A DNA stretch of 64,000 nt from Rhodamnia argentea. Its lineage: Eukaryota; Streptophyta; Magnoliopsida; Myrtales; Myrtaceae. Under the pieces are notes generated by a model. The model ran no database searches. It was not told the origin of the DNA and saw nothing but the letters and a program-made list of their open reading frames with translations. This document shows positions 37,101 to 50,038 of this stretch, piece by piece. The position numbers and the translations under genes were made by a program. The stretch's first letter is position 1, and the number at the start of each line of letters is the position of its first letter. Location: the NCBI RefSeq assembly GCF_020921035.1, contig NC_063156.1, forward strand, positions 28,196,283 through 28,260,282, written 5' to 3'.

Positions 37101-38950
37101 TTTCTATCTCTCTCTTTTTTTTTCCTTAGAATTTGGGGTTCATGAACGTGAATGGCGCGATCTTTCCAAGTCAAGTTACCAGGAAGTGATTTACCACAAA
37201 TATCTCAATCTCTACATGGTTTCATCGGTTGCGGCGGCAGTCGGGCCACTATGGCGGATCGGTAGGTCGGCTCTTGGGTGGTGGTTCTGTTTGAGTGTGG
37301 TTTATACTTCTCATTGGTCGATAGCGCTCACGAGTCGCCATAGAGTTTTTATAGTTTGAGTGTATAATTTTTCATTAATAGTTTGGGCTTTGGCACATGA
37401 ATAGCTATTGCAATATAATATATCCTTCTCTTGTAATTGAGGGATATAACAAGAGGCGCGATGTGCTAATTATAATAAAATTCTTTACTAAACATAACCC
37501 TAGTTTAAGGATAAATCAAAATATAACTTTGTATCTCGATTTTTCTTACTCGCTTTCATAATTTATTTCGTTATAATTTTGCGTCAAATTATAGTAAAAT
37601 GGACTTAGCACGGGGGGCTGTTTCGGCTGGATCTATCCCGAGGCTTGAGCCCCACTATTGATAGCTCCTGCCTCCTTCACGGCCCTTCTGCTCTCGTCCA
37701 TCGTTTTCCCATGCAATTATTTCTGATGATGCCGTTTCTTTCTTATCCTCGATTTGGAGGAGCTTGTTTGGGTTGACAATGTCGAGCATCATCAGAAGGC
37801 GATTGATTGAATATGCGATATTGTCCCAAGAATTTCAAGGATATGCATGGCTCGGGATCTTAATATACCATAGGATTCGATAAAAAAAAAAAAACTAAAC
37901 ATAACATAGGATATCCAAGCTTTCATTTCGACCAATTCCTACACAGGTAGATGTCCTTCCGTTTTCACTTTTTTTTGGGCCGGGGCATTTGTTCGGCAGA
38001 TGACTCTCGCGCAATCTTGAACGAGCACTGCACATCTTAAAGTCGTGGAAGCTCGAGCTAGCTGCGACAAAAGCAGACATACTGGTGGTGATGGCAACCG
38101 GTGGGCGTGGGGCTAGCTCTAGGGTTTTCGGAATGGATGGGTGCTTTGGGGCTGCCTCGTATGTTCTCAGACTTGACATGGTCTAGTCGCATCGGAGCCG
38201 CTATTACGGTAAAACAAGGTCTCGGGTAACCTTAAATTAGAGCGGCGTGTGTTAGGTGTGCCCACCTAGTCGAGGGTATGCCGTCTCGCGACGCGTCTAG
38301 ACAGGAGCCGCTCGATTCACCGGTCACCCTCGGCTAGGCTGTGGTCACTCCATCGATGTGAGTTTACTTGGACATGGACAGAGGGCGGCCTCCTCTGACC
38401 AGCACGCGCCTCTCTCAGGTATACTGTCCAAGCATCGTCGAGAACTTGTAAGGCTCATTAAAATTTGCTTCCGAAGATGCAGTTCTTTTGTATCTGAACC
38501 AAAGTAAGCTCTATTCTGGTCAAGGGTCAAGACTCGTGTAAGTTCTAACCCACAAAAGTTTAATAATGTTTCTAACTTTTAACGTGTTGAATTTATCATG
38601 TAAACACGTACTTATGAAATAAACCGAAAACAACTTTCGTCTTTTAATGTTGGTGGGAAACTCCCACTCGGAAGGAATAAGAGAACCAAAAAAAAAAAAA
38701 AAATATCGTTTTCGAGATTAAATCTGAAGCAGGTCCGGTTTCAGGTTCGAGTGAACCGGTTTCACAAGCTAGAAATCGACCTGCCCGGTTCAGTTTCAGA
38801 TTTCTGGATGAGAACCTATCCGAACTGGAATCGATCGCCCGGGACCATTGCCAGGAGTTTTAGGTTTTAAATGCCCGAAATGGCTTAAGGACGCAAAATG
38901 TATAATTTCGACTAGTTTGTCAAAATGACTGGCCATTGTGGACCTTGTGG
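34144..38950. other. Long gene-poor stretch upstream of WRKY44
   Basis: AT-rich with several short open frames and no domain that I recognise. It includes a GC-richer island at 37895-38400 with a 94-codon minus-strand frame, and CCGGTT-rich sequence at 38720-38830. Confidence 0.45.
37895..38179 (-). other. Unassigned 94-codon open frame
   Basis: Starts MSSLRTYEAAPKHPSIPKTL and is Ser/Pro-rich without recognised domains. It lies in a GC-richer island unlike the surrounding DNA. It may be part of an unrecognised mobile element or a small gene. Confidence 0.25.
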
Positions 38951-41900
38951 TACTTCTTACATCATTGAACTACTAAGGAAAAAAAATAAAATATCAACAG
39001 TTGTCTTCTTCTCCTCTCACATCCTCGGCATCGGAGAGTCAAACCACAGAAGCGGACACAGAGACAGTTAGTTGGGCTCGGTTGGTTCCGCAGCACCAGG
39101 TCCAGGACCAGAACAGGCGCCATGGCCGTCGCTATTACCCTTCTTCCCCTCATTGTCATCCCCTCCCGATAAGCTCTGACTCTCGAGCGAGGACGATTCA
39201 GAGAACCTCCACGTCCACAAGCCTTTGCTTGGGGAAGAAAGAAGAAAGCAACTTGAAAAAAAAAGGGGCGGTCGCTCCGATTTCGTCGATTCTTTCTTGG
39301 CTTTTCCTTTTTCTGCTTCATTTCTTGCAGCTTTTCTTCTCCCGAGGTGTGAACTCTTCCTCTCTCTCCCCTCTGGTTTTGGCTTTTGGGACTTTGGAAA
39401 CGGCGCTCAGATTCAGAAGTTCGCTGTTCAAGGAAGACGTCGAAGCTCCGGACTAGTCAAACCTCTCTGTACGAGTTGTCTTTGTTTAGTCTTAAGAAGA
39501 TACAAATTTGTCGGGTTTTTTTTTTTTTTGCCTGTTTTTTCTCTCTTTTTGTGTCTTTTTGCACTTCTACCTGATTTTCACGAGCTTCGCATTCGTGCTG
39601 AGCTCGGGTTTCTTGTCTATCCGAGGTCAGGTTTGATTTTTTTTCACGCTTTCTGACTTTCGTAAACACCAGATTTTCTTCTCTTTTCTTTTTTCTCTGC
39701 TCTTTTTTGGTGTCTGGGTTTCCAGATTTTTGACTTGTCTATGGTTTTCAATGTTGTTTGGTTTGCAATGCAGATTAAGATGGGCTCGTAATTAGTTGCT
39801 GGAATGTTGTGGAGGTTGAGCAATTCCATTTCGTGCTGGTTGCGACTGACGTTCTGCTTAGGTGCTTACGTTTTCCTGTGTTTTCTTGTGCCATGATGAT
39901 TCCTGAACCAGTTTGCTTCATTTGGTGTTCTTTTTGCTCGGGTGATATTGTTCGTGGTTCCATGTTTGTTTCATTTGGCGCATCTTGTGGATTGTTGGGT
40001 ATCCAGGAAGTCGAAATTGGGCTTGTTGCACGCTTCTCTGGCACTGACTGATTACTTAGGATGCACTGTGATGCTTTAGTTTACTCTTATGGAATTGGAA
40101 ATGTCAATAGTGGAATAAAGAGCATTTTATTGTCCCTGATTACTTTTATGGCAGAGAATCAGTTTCGCCGAGATTAAACGGGTGGACTGTGAGAATATAT
40201 ATATGTGTGTGTGTGTGTGTGTGGCTCTTAGTAGGGGCGATGATGCAGAGGAAAGATTTGATGATTATAGGGGGAGGTTTTCTTATCTGTCCACATCATA
40301 AGCTACTAGAATGTCCGTTGTGGCCGCACATGTTTATGGTTCCAGAGTTATCGGGTTCTCAGTTTAGAAACTGTCATCTGAAGCTGCTAGCTAGAACTGT
40401 AATTCATATCAGGCATGGTTCAGAGAAATTGATTCAATGTGTCCCATGATGTTTGTTGGTGAAAAACTAAGACTTTTGAAAAGGAAGAATGTCTGTCCTT
40501 ACAATAACTGGGTCAACATCTACTCTTTGATCGAGGTGGGTTGGAGGATCTGATTTGTTAGTTCACAGCCTACAGACAAATGCAGTCTGCCTCCTATATG
40601 TTGTCTTTAACTCGCAATTTGGTGACAAAAAGATGAAATGAGGTTGTTCTTTCGTTTCACTAATCTTCCCTGATAATAGTAGTGAAGAGCATGACAAAAC
40701 GAAGCTGTGTGCAGTGCTCGAGTAGAGAGCTAAAACTCTCACAAAACTATTGTTTTGCTCTGTTTGCTTTTTGTTTGCCGCAATGTTACTTGTTTGACCA
40801 CCTGATTCCTCGTACTTCGTCTTCACGTATGATATTAATGCATTAAATAATGTAATAGGGTTTGAACGAATTGACAAACGAGGAACAATATTAACAAGAA
40901 CCCAATGCTAAACAGAACATTAAATGGGGCATGAACAAGTTAAACTTGACTTTCATACAATGTTTGAATTTCCGACACAACAGTTTTAAGTTATTGGATG
41001 GAGGGAGACCACAGTATGAGGCCTAGTCAAACCCTGTAGAAGGGCAATGGGGGCTATTTTAACAAAGCATTTGAAAATGTTGCGCTATATTTGTTAACCA
41101 ATCTTTCGTGGTGCACATTTATGCATCTAATTTTGGGATTGGGGCAGCTTAATCCTTTTGTTTTTGGTTTGATAGATTGCAATAGCAAGGCAGTGACTTA
41201 ATGACAAGTTTTTATATATCATTAGTTACTGTTTGTGCGGCATCAGTCTTATCCCTTAGTAGGCCCTGACTCCTGATGTATATTTCGGAACTTGTGTTTT
41301 TTGGGATTTGCATATCTTCTAGACTGTATGATAGTTATCTGTTTAGATATTCTTAAAGTTGCTGCATGACCATTTCTTCTGTAAATCAAACCAAAGACCA
41401 GTACTACGACAAAAGTTAAGTGTGCAACCATTTGTTCTAAAAGTTTTAGCCGTTAGAAAATGATTCCCATTATATTTTACATATGCTAACTTATATAAAA
41501 TGAACCTCTTCAACCTAATACCAGTGACAATGCCTTCTCAAATTTATTCTGAGAATATCCTGATAGTGGTTTTATATCTGTTAAACTATTCTTGGTTTTT
41601 TCCTTGCTGCAACTTTTTATTGTGGCCTCTGTTTGTTGAAGAAGCTCTTGTGAGTTCGAGATTTGTTGCTTTTCTTTCTTGTGTGGGATCTCACTTAGTT
41701 TGACCAATGGAATCCACGTGCAATTTACTTAATTATTCTAATATGCAACATGACTATGTGAGCTCTACTTTTTTTTCTCCTCTTTCAAGGGAAAATACAA
41801 TATACTTACTATTTCCAATATTATGCAGGTTAGAAGACATTATACTAAGCTCAAGTTGTTAGTTGGTTGAGTGTGGAGGCTCTCGAAGGATTGTTCTATC

Positions 41901-42054
41901 CCTTCAGTAAAGTCAACTAAACTTCTGCCACCTGAATCTAAGACTATAGAACGTTCTGGGCACAAGATAGATTAGAGTACCTAATCATCCTGAATCTTGA
42001 ACAAGCTAGCCATGCATTGAGTGAATACGATATTTATTGCCTATACAAGTACGA
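38951..42054 (+). promoter_or_regulatory. WRKY44 upstream region, probable leader exons and leader intron
   Basis: A CT-rich, leader-like block lies at about 39000-39480. The last leader exon probably starts at 41829, after TATTATGCAG. A minimal upstream ORF (ATG CAT TGA, 42012-42020) lies 34 bases before the start codon. The upstream donor could not be fixed. A (TG)n tract is at 40205-40223. Confidence 0.45.
40205..40223. repeat. (TG)n microsatellite
   Basis: About nine TG units following an AT run. Confidence 0.9.
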
Positions 42055-44278
42055 ATGGAGACTAAAGAGGCAGAGAGAACAGTGATCGCAAAACCAGTTG
42101 CGTCGCGGCCTACGTTTTCCACTTTTAGGTCTTTCTCAGAGCTCCTTGCAGGTGCAATCAATGATTCAACCCCTAAAATAGGTTCTGAAAGTGGTGTTGC
42201 CCCAATTAAACCCAAGACAGTGAGGTTCAAGCCCACAGTGAATCGCACTTCAGCTGCCATATTCTCATCCCAGGTGACCCCGCGACTCATTTACTTGTTT
42301 AAACCTTTTCCAATCTTTTCCCATCTAATATTTATTGTACCGGACAAATTCAGGCTGAAATCTCTGGCACAGCAATCTGCGATTCAGTGGATACCCTTTT
42401 GTATTCGGACAGTCAGCGGACTGTAGTATATAAACCTTTGGCAAAGCCGGTCTCAAAAGCTGCTGCTTCACTCTTGGCTAATATAGTAAGTTTTCAGCCT
42501 ATATGATTGCTGTTTCATGCTTATGGTTTCCCTTTCAGTAAAGATCGTATAGTACTAGTAAGTAACGTGCCTGAATACAGGCAACTTTTTTGGGTGATAT
42601 TTAGTTCCAATGTCCAGTTAGATCCGTGAAAACGAAATTCTCTATTTTCAACAGGGGAACTTCAATGCTACTCAACCAGTGATACAACCATCTGAAAATC
42701 CGACCCCAGAAAAACGCCATGTGAAATCAAAAAGGAGCTCAAATCCTCGTCAAATTACACCACGTGTGGCAGAGACCAAACAGACGAGTGAACCCTTGAA
42801 ATTGGCAGCTCAGGACGTTGAGGAAGACCCAAAAGCTTTACCATCCACAGCTAGTGTGGATCGTCCTTCCTATGATGGGTATAACTGGCGGAAATATGGA
42901 CAAAAGCAGGTAAAGGGGAGTGAGTACCCACGAAGTTACTACAAGTGCACCCACCCAAACTGTCCGGTGAAGAAGAAGGTTGAGCGATCACTTGATGGAC
43001 AGATAGCAGAAATAGTCTACAAGGGTGAGCACAACCATTCGAAGCCTCAGCCTCCTAAACGCAGTTCATCAGGGATGCAAGGGCCTGGGACCATACCTGA
43101 TGGAACAGAACAAGACAAAGCCAACCCATTATGGAGTAGCCAACTAGGCGAAAAGAATGAAGGTTCTATAGGTAGAGTAGAAAATCAGACTGAGGTAGGA
43201 TTAGCTGCAAATACGTCTTATCAGGGCAAGGGCCTGATAGTTCACGACCCAGCTGCTGCAAATGAGGCATTTGGTCCTTCTGGTGGGACTCCTGACAGTT
43301 CGTGTAATATTAGCGGGGCAGAGGATGGAAGCAAGGGAAAGGAACTGGGTAATGATGAACGAAGGAGTAAGAGAAGGTGAGAGACCAGTACTATACAATC
43401 AGATATTGCTAGTGTTTAGGTCACTCAGAACTGGGGTACCTCAAGTTTTCGTCATTTTAATAAGTAGCGTTGCAATGAGAAACTTGAACGGCTATTTACC
43501 AACCGCTAATATCCTTTCATTATTTGTTCATGCTTATTTACGTTGGTCCTAGCAAAATGGAGAGCAACTGTTGTTGATGTGTGAACACTCTGCGATTTCT
43601 GAAATCACGTGTGATCTCTCTTCCAGGAGAACTGAGAGTGGACCCAGTGAAGCCGGCATCGTCACCGAAGGGGTACAAGAGCCCTGCACTGATCGGCAAA
43701 ATTCAGCCGAGCCTGAGATTCTGGGTGATGGCTTTCGCTGGAGGAAATATGGCCAGAAGGTTGTCAAGGGAAACTGTCATCCCAGGTGAGGACTTGTTTC
43801 CAACCCAATAAGCTTAAGTAGTCGGGTAGAAAAGGAACTTGTGGAATTTTAGTTAAATCATATTAGTAAGGGATATTAGAAACTCAACACTCTTCATGTT
43901 CAAGTAAGAAAAACCTACAAACAATCTTGCACGTTGATCATGCTAGGGCGGCTTAGATAAACAGAACCCCACCTGTGCAGTGGATAATTGAATGATGATT
44001 AACCATTCTCCAACGAGAAAGCAACCTCACGTGATGCTTTATAAGGGAGAGATAGTTAGCAACATGCACAGTGTTTTCGCCTGAATCTCTCATATTTGAG
44101 GTTGAACATGTTCTGCAGGAGTTACTATAGATGCACGAGTGTCAAGTGCAGCGTGCGTAAGTACGTCGAAAGAGCAATGGATGATCCCAAATCCTTCATA
44201 ACAACATATGAAGGGAAGCATAACCATGAAATGCCCGTCAAGAGCTCAAATCCAGCTGATCACCAGGCCAACAAATAA
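42055..44278 (+). CDS. WRKY44: WRKY transcription factor, group I (WRKY44/TTG2-like)
   Basis: Five exons: 42055-42273, 42354-42485, 42655-43376, 43627-43785 and 44119-44278, encoding 463 aa. It begins [19 protein letters not shown], like TTG2. It has two WRKY domains: [20 protein letters not shown] with C-x4-C and H-N-H ligands (KCTHPNCP...EHNH), and [20 protein letters not shown] with RCTSVKCS...KHNH. A basic stretch RRSKRR lies between them. An intron splits the second domain after PR, the conserved R-type position of WRKY genes. TTG2 acts in the nucleus on trichome fate, seed-coat mucilage and tannin, downstream of the MYB-bHLH-TTG1 complex, and binds W-boxes (TTGACC/T). The first open-frame codon upstream (TTG at 42037) is not used; the first ATG is 42055. 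Confidence 0.95.
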
Positions 44279-45164
44279 GCCAAGGCAAAGGCTCGACGTT
44301 TCGACGCGTGATTTGCCTGCCTTCTCGCCGATCTGACCGGAAATCGACGCATTCAAGACCGTATGACCTCCATTTTGTCTAGTCATTAAAGAACACGATA
44401 TTTCACAGGTAATTTCCATCACCTCATGGGAGCCACGCTGCTGCCATCAGACAGGGTTAGCTGTTCCCCTTTTCAGTGTGATCGACGGACTAGGGACACT
44501 GATTGTAGTAACATGTGCACTCGCAACTTCTTTGAAGTTTAGGTGAAATTTTGTCTGCTGCCAGATAGCACAGAAAATTCATTCGGCTTCGACGCGCCCC
44601 TCCCCCCTCCCCTCTTCTTTTCTGTTCACACTAATCCAAACAACTTGCGCAGCGCGATCCTGTCAACTCTCCCCGAACTCAACTAAATTGCGCAATCATC
44701 GTGAATGCTGTACTTCCATGGTATCCTAGGATCGAAACACACGCCGTACCATAAGTTGTATGGCGTATGCATGCAGAAGCGAATTAGACTCGACTTATAC
44801 GTGACTGAACTTAATGGCGCGGGAAATCTTGTTCACATAAAGATGCATTCGCCAACCTCAATGCAATCATTGCACGTGTGTAAACAAAGCACCATGAAAG
44901 CTTCATCCTTTTCAACACACCAGTTTCTTTCCGTTTCTTTTCAAGAGAAGGTGGGTCGAAGGCATTGATCAGGTGGGGACCTGTTTCAAATGTCGTTTCG
45001 AATCACTATGGACGTTTTTTGCGTGGTGGGTGGGAGTAGAAAAGGTTCTCGCAAATCAGCCGTCTCGGGTCGTGGATTGTCCTCGTCCCCCGCTCATCTT
45101 CTCGTCCGAAGAATCGACGAACGCCCACGCGTCGTTCGTAGAGTTGGGTCGGCGGTCCCTGATC

Positions 45165-45264
45165 TTGACCGCTTCGTCGCTGTTTGCTTGACCGCGGTCA
45201 ACGATTTGCGAGAATCTAGATATTCGCAGGTCACGGTCGAGAGAAGCAGAGGCGCGCGTTGACC
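45165..45264. promoter_or_regulatory. W-box cluster with palindrome
   Basis: Four TTGACC cores lie within 100 bp: 45165-45170, the palindrome TTGACCGCGGTCAA at 45188-45201 (one core on each strand), and 45259-45264. The first and last are parts of a longer direct repeat (TTGACCGCTT..TCGCTGTT). W-boxes bind WRKY factors. Confidence 0.65.
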
Positions 45265-46693
45265 GCTTACTCGCTGTTCCTCCGCGTGATTGTCGCGTTG
45301 CGGTAGCTTGATCACAGGCCGTGGCTGCAAAAAGCAGTGAGTGAATAGCGCCGGAATTGGGATATGGGTGCGTCATTTGATCTGCATCCGGAAGAATAGT
45401 CATAAAATTGTCGATTTCATGACTTCAAATGGGGACCAAATTGAACTTGGATTCGTGCGAGAACTAATTTATTTTCTAGAGTTCTTGTGAACTTATCGAT
45501 ATGAGTTGGGCTCGGTTCGGGACAGCACGTGTGTGGATCGTTATTACATAAATATGAGTTGATTTGAGTTAAATAGATTAATTTGGAGCGGGTCATTTTT
45601 GAACCGACCCGAGTCGATCATTTTGACTAGAGGTGATCGGTTACCGATTCGGTCCGATTCTAAGAAGGTCTAATCATTGGGTCAATTGCATATTTTTTGT
45701 GATTTTTCGTTAAAATTTTCATGTTAATAACATATTTACCGTACCATTTCTCGTTAATTGCATCGCGTTGTTGCTAAATCTATAAGTCATAGTAAGCAAA
45801 TTAGGCTTAAGTTTATATTTACGTTTGGGAAATTTCCTTTAAGAAAAATATTATTCGATCCGATCCGATTGGTCCGAAACCTCCTAGAATCGAAAACCGG
45901 ACTGACCGTAATCGATTCCAATTCTAACTCGAAATGGGACCAAATCGGCCGATCAAATCTACTTTTGACGAATCGGCCGATCAAATTCGATTTGGGTGGC
46001 TCTCATTTCGGTTGATCCGTTATGGTCAATGTACTTTTGACGAGCCTAGCTACAGTGGGGCCAAATGGCACGCCTAAGGATTGCCGTCTTTTCGAGCACC
46101 TGGTTGGCGTGGCAATAAAGGAATTATTGAATAATATAAAAGAGACAGAAAAAAAAAAACACAAAAAGGGAGAGATTCGGTCTCAAGAGCACAAGACGAT
46201 CTCTCCGAATCTCAGATCATCACCCAATGTGGCCCCCACAGCGGTGGCCGATCGTGCGTCCATAAACATCCGTGTCCCCGCGGAGACGAGAAATCACAGC
46301 CGTCCGTTTCCCCTTGGACGAGTCCCTCTCCGACGCTCCGTGATTCGACCTTCTCGTCCACCGACGTGCACACGATCCAACTCCCGCAGACCCCGCGTAA
46401 AATTATCAGACTCGGTCAAAGCTTTGGTAATGTTAAGATGACGGAGGGGGCGGGGAATGGGGATAGATCAACAGTGCGACGAAATCCCCGACACGACATC
46501 GTTTGCCCGCCCCGAGGGGTCGAAAACGACACCCCGTTTTTGTCCGCTTCCGCACTTTCCATTATACCGGGCCGTTTCGCTGCGCGATTCCTGCGTGGAG
46601 GAAGAAGAAGAAGAAGAAAGAATAAGAAAGGAGGAGGAAGGAGTTCGCAGGAAACAGAGAAAAGAAGGAGCTCACTCGCGCACACACACACTC

Positions 46694-46696
<3 letters not shown>

Positions 46697-46731
<35 letters not shown>
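46697..46731. repeat. (CT)n microsatellite in the kinase leader
   Basis: About 17 CT units lie about 120 bp before the kinase start codon, after a short CA run. Confidence 0.95.
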
Positions 46732-46733
<2 letters not shown>

Positions 46734-46849
46734 GCCCGCGATTCGAGATTGTTCGGTACGCGCGGTGGTTCTGATCGGAGCTGAAGAGTGGAGCAACTGG
46801 CCAGTTCGGTGCATCTGTTCGAGTGGCGGAGGGACGGAGGAGGGGAGCG

Positions 46850-49800
46850 ATGGGTTGGATTCCGTGCTCTGGCATTTCGAAGTCGAAGAAGAAGCAGATG
46901 AGCCCACGGAACCGGCCCTTCGATCATCACGGCAAATCTTCCTCAGGTACGCGCGATCGTCTCCTGGTGGAACGCATGAAGCACATTTCCGACAGTGTCG
47001 CGAGGATTTTGGCGGGCGCAGTTTCGCCGTCAAGAGAATCGGTCTTGTTTCTGGTCAAGTGAAGCCTAGTTTCAGGTCCGGTTGTGGATTCGCCTGCCTT
47101 TTGTGCTGCGCCATTTGTTAAAGGGGAGAGGAAAAAAAATCGTCGCCTGCTTACGCGTGTATTCTTCAAGCTCCTTTTTTGTCGGTGGATGTTATATGAA
47201 GGCGCGTTAACGAGGATATTGAGAAAAATCTTGTGTAAAGTTACTTATCGATGTGTTGTTTCGTTTAATTTAGTGACAAAATGTGGAGTTGACGGTAGAA
47301 TTTCACTTCTTACTGTGGATTGCTAGTGCTCTGCCTTTTGCGTTTGGTTCTGCTCAACCTTATGTGGTTAATTTCGTTTCCACAGTCTGTTTTGTATCGT
47401 ATTTTCTGTGATTCCTGATGTGGTGATTGTCATCTGTGGTGTTCAGAGAAATTGAAGTCGAATTCTTCACTGAGTGGAACTGAGACCTCGCGAGGGGGTG
47501 GGTCTGACCAGATTGCAGCGCAGACATTTAGCTTCCGAGACCTAGCGGTTGCAACTAGGAATTTCAGAGCAGACTGTCTTCTGGGCGAGGGAGGTTTTGG
47601 TAGAGTTTACAGAGGCCGTTTGGAAACTAACCAGGTAGATTGAAGTGAACTCAATGTCAAGTGTTTATTCCAAAATTTCCAAGTTCAGGAGTCTTGAGTG
47701 TAGTAAAAACACAGTTTTGTTTGCGAGGTTGGTCCTTTTCTGATGCTAGTACGGTGCTTGTTGTGCAAAGCTTGATTTTCTCAGCCTTTTGCTTTCGCAT
47801 TTTCTTCAGATTTTTTATTTCTTGTGATGATCACTTGAAGCAGCAATTTTGCATTCCAAAGAGTTTCACCCTTTGTATTTCCTCAATCTTAATAGTTACC
47901 TGAATCATCATCTCTGCACAGTCAAGGTTGTAGCTATCTATGAAGTGCTCATGCATTATCTGTGTTCATTTAGCAGCTACAAAAACAATCCTTGAATTAA
48001 CTTGAAGTTTGTCATTTTACAGGAAGTCTAGATATAAGTACTTCTGCTCACTGAAGACTTGTAACTCTTGACACCTACACTGTGGGGCAATTTGAACCAT
48101 CTTTTGTTTAATGTAGGTTGTGGCTATCAAGCAACTTGATCGAAATGGGTTGCAGGGGAACAGGGAGTTCCTTGTTGAAGTATTGATGTTGAGTCTGCTT
48201 CACCATCCTAACCTTGTCAATCTTATAGGCTACTGTGCTGATGGAGATCAGAGGCTTCTGGTCTATGAATACATGCCATTGGGATCTTTGGAAGACCATC
48301 TACACGGTATAGACATATGCATCACAAATATGTCTATATATATGGGCAGAATCTCGTTTTAACTTTATCCATATCGATGAGTCAGCTCCTGCTGATTATG
48401 TTCTCTCAACTGCTTGACTGTCTCTCAATTCTCATGTTTTTGCTTGCAGATAATTCACCTGGTAAGAAACAACTTGACTGGAATACTAGAATGAAAGTAG
48501 CAGCTGGGGCGGCAAAAGGTTTGGAATACTTGCATGACAGAGCTAGCCCTCCTGTGATCTACCGAGACTTGAAATGTTCTAACATTTTGCTTGATGAGGG
48601 ATTTCATCCCAAGCTATCTGATTTCGGCTTAGCCAAACTTGGCCCCGTAGGGGATAACACTCATGTATCTACAAGGGTTATGGGCACCTATGGATATTGC
48701 GCTCCAGAGTATGCTATGACTGGTCAACTGACACTCAAATCAGATGTCTATAGCTTTGGCGTCGTCCTTTTGGAAATTATAACTGGCAGGAAAGCAATAG
48801 ACAATTCAAGAGCTGCGGGAGAACAAAACCTGGTTGCATGGGTAAGAGATGCTATAGTTGACACCTATATTTTTCCTGTCAAACTGCAAAATGATGTTCC
48901 CATGTGTCGAAGTCTACTGAAAATCTTCCATTTGGTGAACTTTTAAGTAAACGGTGTCTCTAATGTCTGCAGACATAATTACAATTTCAATGACAAGTGG
49001 AAGCAGTGAAGCAACATGCATACAAATGTGTTTGGTATAACTGGTGTTGTGCTGTAGCTATGTTGTAGCAGCGTATTTGCTTGGCAGCACATTGCATAAA
49101 GGTGGTGTCCTGTGATGATTAATGCGTTTGACAAACACTGTTGCGAGATTGTTGAGACTATTAAAATGATGAAAAAAAGACCCATAACATAATATTTCGT
49201 GTCCGTATTATGAAGTTTTTGGTACGTACCATTGTCACCATATGATACAAATGACTATTATCGTTATATGATGACCACTCTAACATCTGTATGTCCTTAA
49301 AACGACAACAACAGTAGTAATAGCACTAATTTTTTTATTTTTATACTAGTGTAATTGTAATGATGACTATAACATTTGTGTGCCCTTATAGTCCTGATTA
49401 TAATGTTAATAGAAATAATGATAATAGAAGCCTCATATATTATAATCATTACCATCGATATTTTATTACTATAACAACTATTTTTTATGTCATTATTAAT
49501 GTAGTTCTAATTTTGTTATTGTAAATTATCTTGGTAATGTTAGAACTTCCTTGATTTCATATTTCCAGATAAATTGCTATTGCTCTCAGCATCTCAAAGC
49601 TATCAGGGGTAGCTTTGTGGAAGCTGCTGTGGAAGCTTGTGCAATTTTCTCTTTATCGCACCCAGCAACTTCGTGTTGGATTAGTCTAATGTAATTTTCA
49701 TCTGAAAACTGCAGGCAAGGCCATTGTTCAAAGACCGAAGGAAGTTTATGCTTATGGCTGACCCGACGCTCCAAGGTCAGTACCCTCCAAGGGGGTTGTA

Positions 49801-50038
49801 TCAAGCTCTTGCAATTGCTGCAATGTGCGTCCAGGAGCAGCCTAATTTGCGTCCAGTCATCGCTGATGTCGTCACGGCTCTGACATATCTTGCTTCCCAA
49901 AAATACGATCCTGATACTCAATCAGCTCTGAGCAACTCCTTTGCTCCTCTCACCCCTCCTAGAGTAAAGAAAGAGAGTTTCAAGAAGCTCAATGGTGTTA
50001 AATTATTAGATAGAGAGAAAACCAAGAAGATTAAGTGA
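46850..50038 (+). CDS. Receptor-like cytoplasmic kinase, RLCK-VII (CDL1/PBL7-like)
   Basis: Five exons: 46850-46946, 47447-47634, 48117-48306, 48450-48841 and 49715-50038, encoding 396 aa. The N-terminus [10 protein letters not shown] has Gly2 for myristoylation and Cys6 for palmitoylation, so the kinase should sit on the plasma membrane. The kinase domain has [13 protein letters not shown] (Gly loop), VAIKQL (Lys), [10 protein letters not shown] (catalytic loop), SDFGLAKLG (Mg-binding), an activation loop [20 protein letters not shown] and [19 protein letters not shown]. Members of this group relay signals from membrane receptor kinases; CDL1/PBL7 is linked to brassinosteroid and immune signalling. 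A basic tail ends DREKTKKIK. Intron 4 is long (873 bp) and AT-rich. It lies next to a lambda GST as in Arabidopsis At5g02790-02800 (from memory). Confidence 0.95.

Larger units (their letters stand above)
44279..46849. promoter_or_regulatory. WRKY44 3' flank and RLCK promoter/leader
   Basis: Contains the W-box cluster at 45165-45264. A stretch 45640-46020 has repeated CGGTCC/GATCGG words, including a direct repeat of AATCGGCCGATCAAAT (about 45943 and 45970). A CT-rich leader precedes the kinase start. Open frames of 60-250 codons here are low-complexity shadows. Confidence 0.5.

Noticed and set aside
44973-45403. Overlapping open frames on both strands
   Set aside because: GC-rich and low in stops, best explained by the W-box region composition.
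46366-47121. 251-codon and antisense frames around the kinase leader
   Set aside because: They run through the CT microsatellite and have simple-repeat translation.
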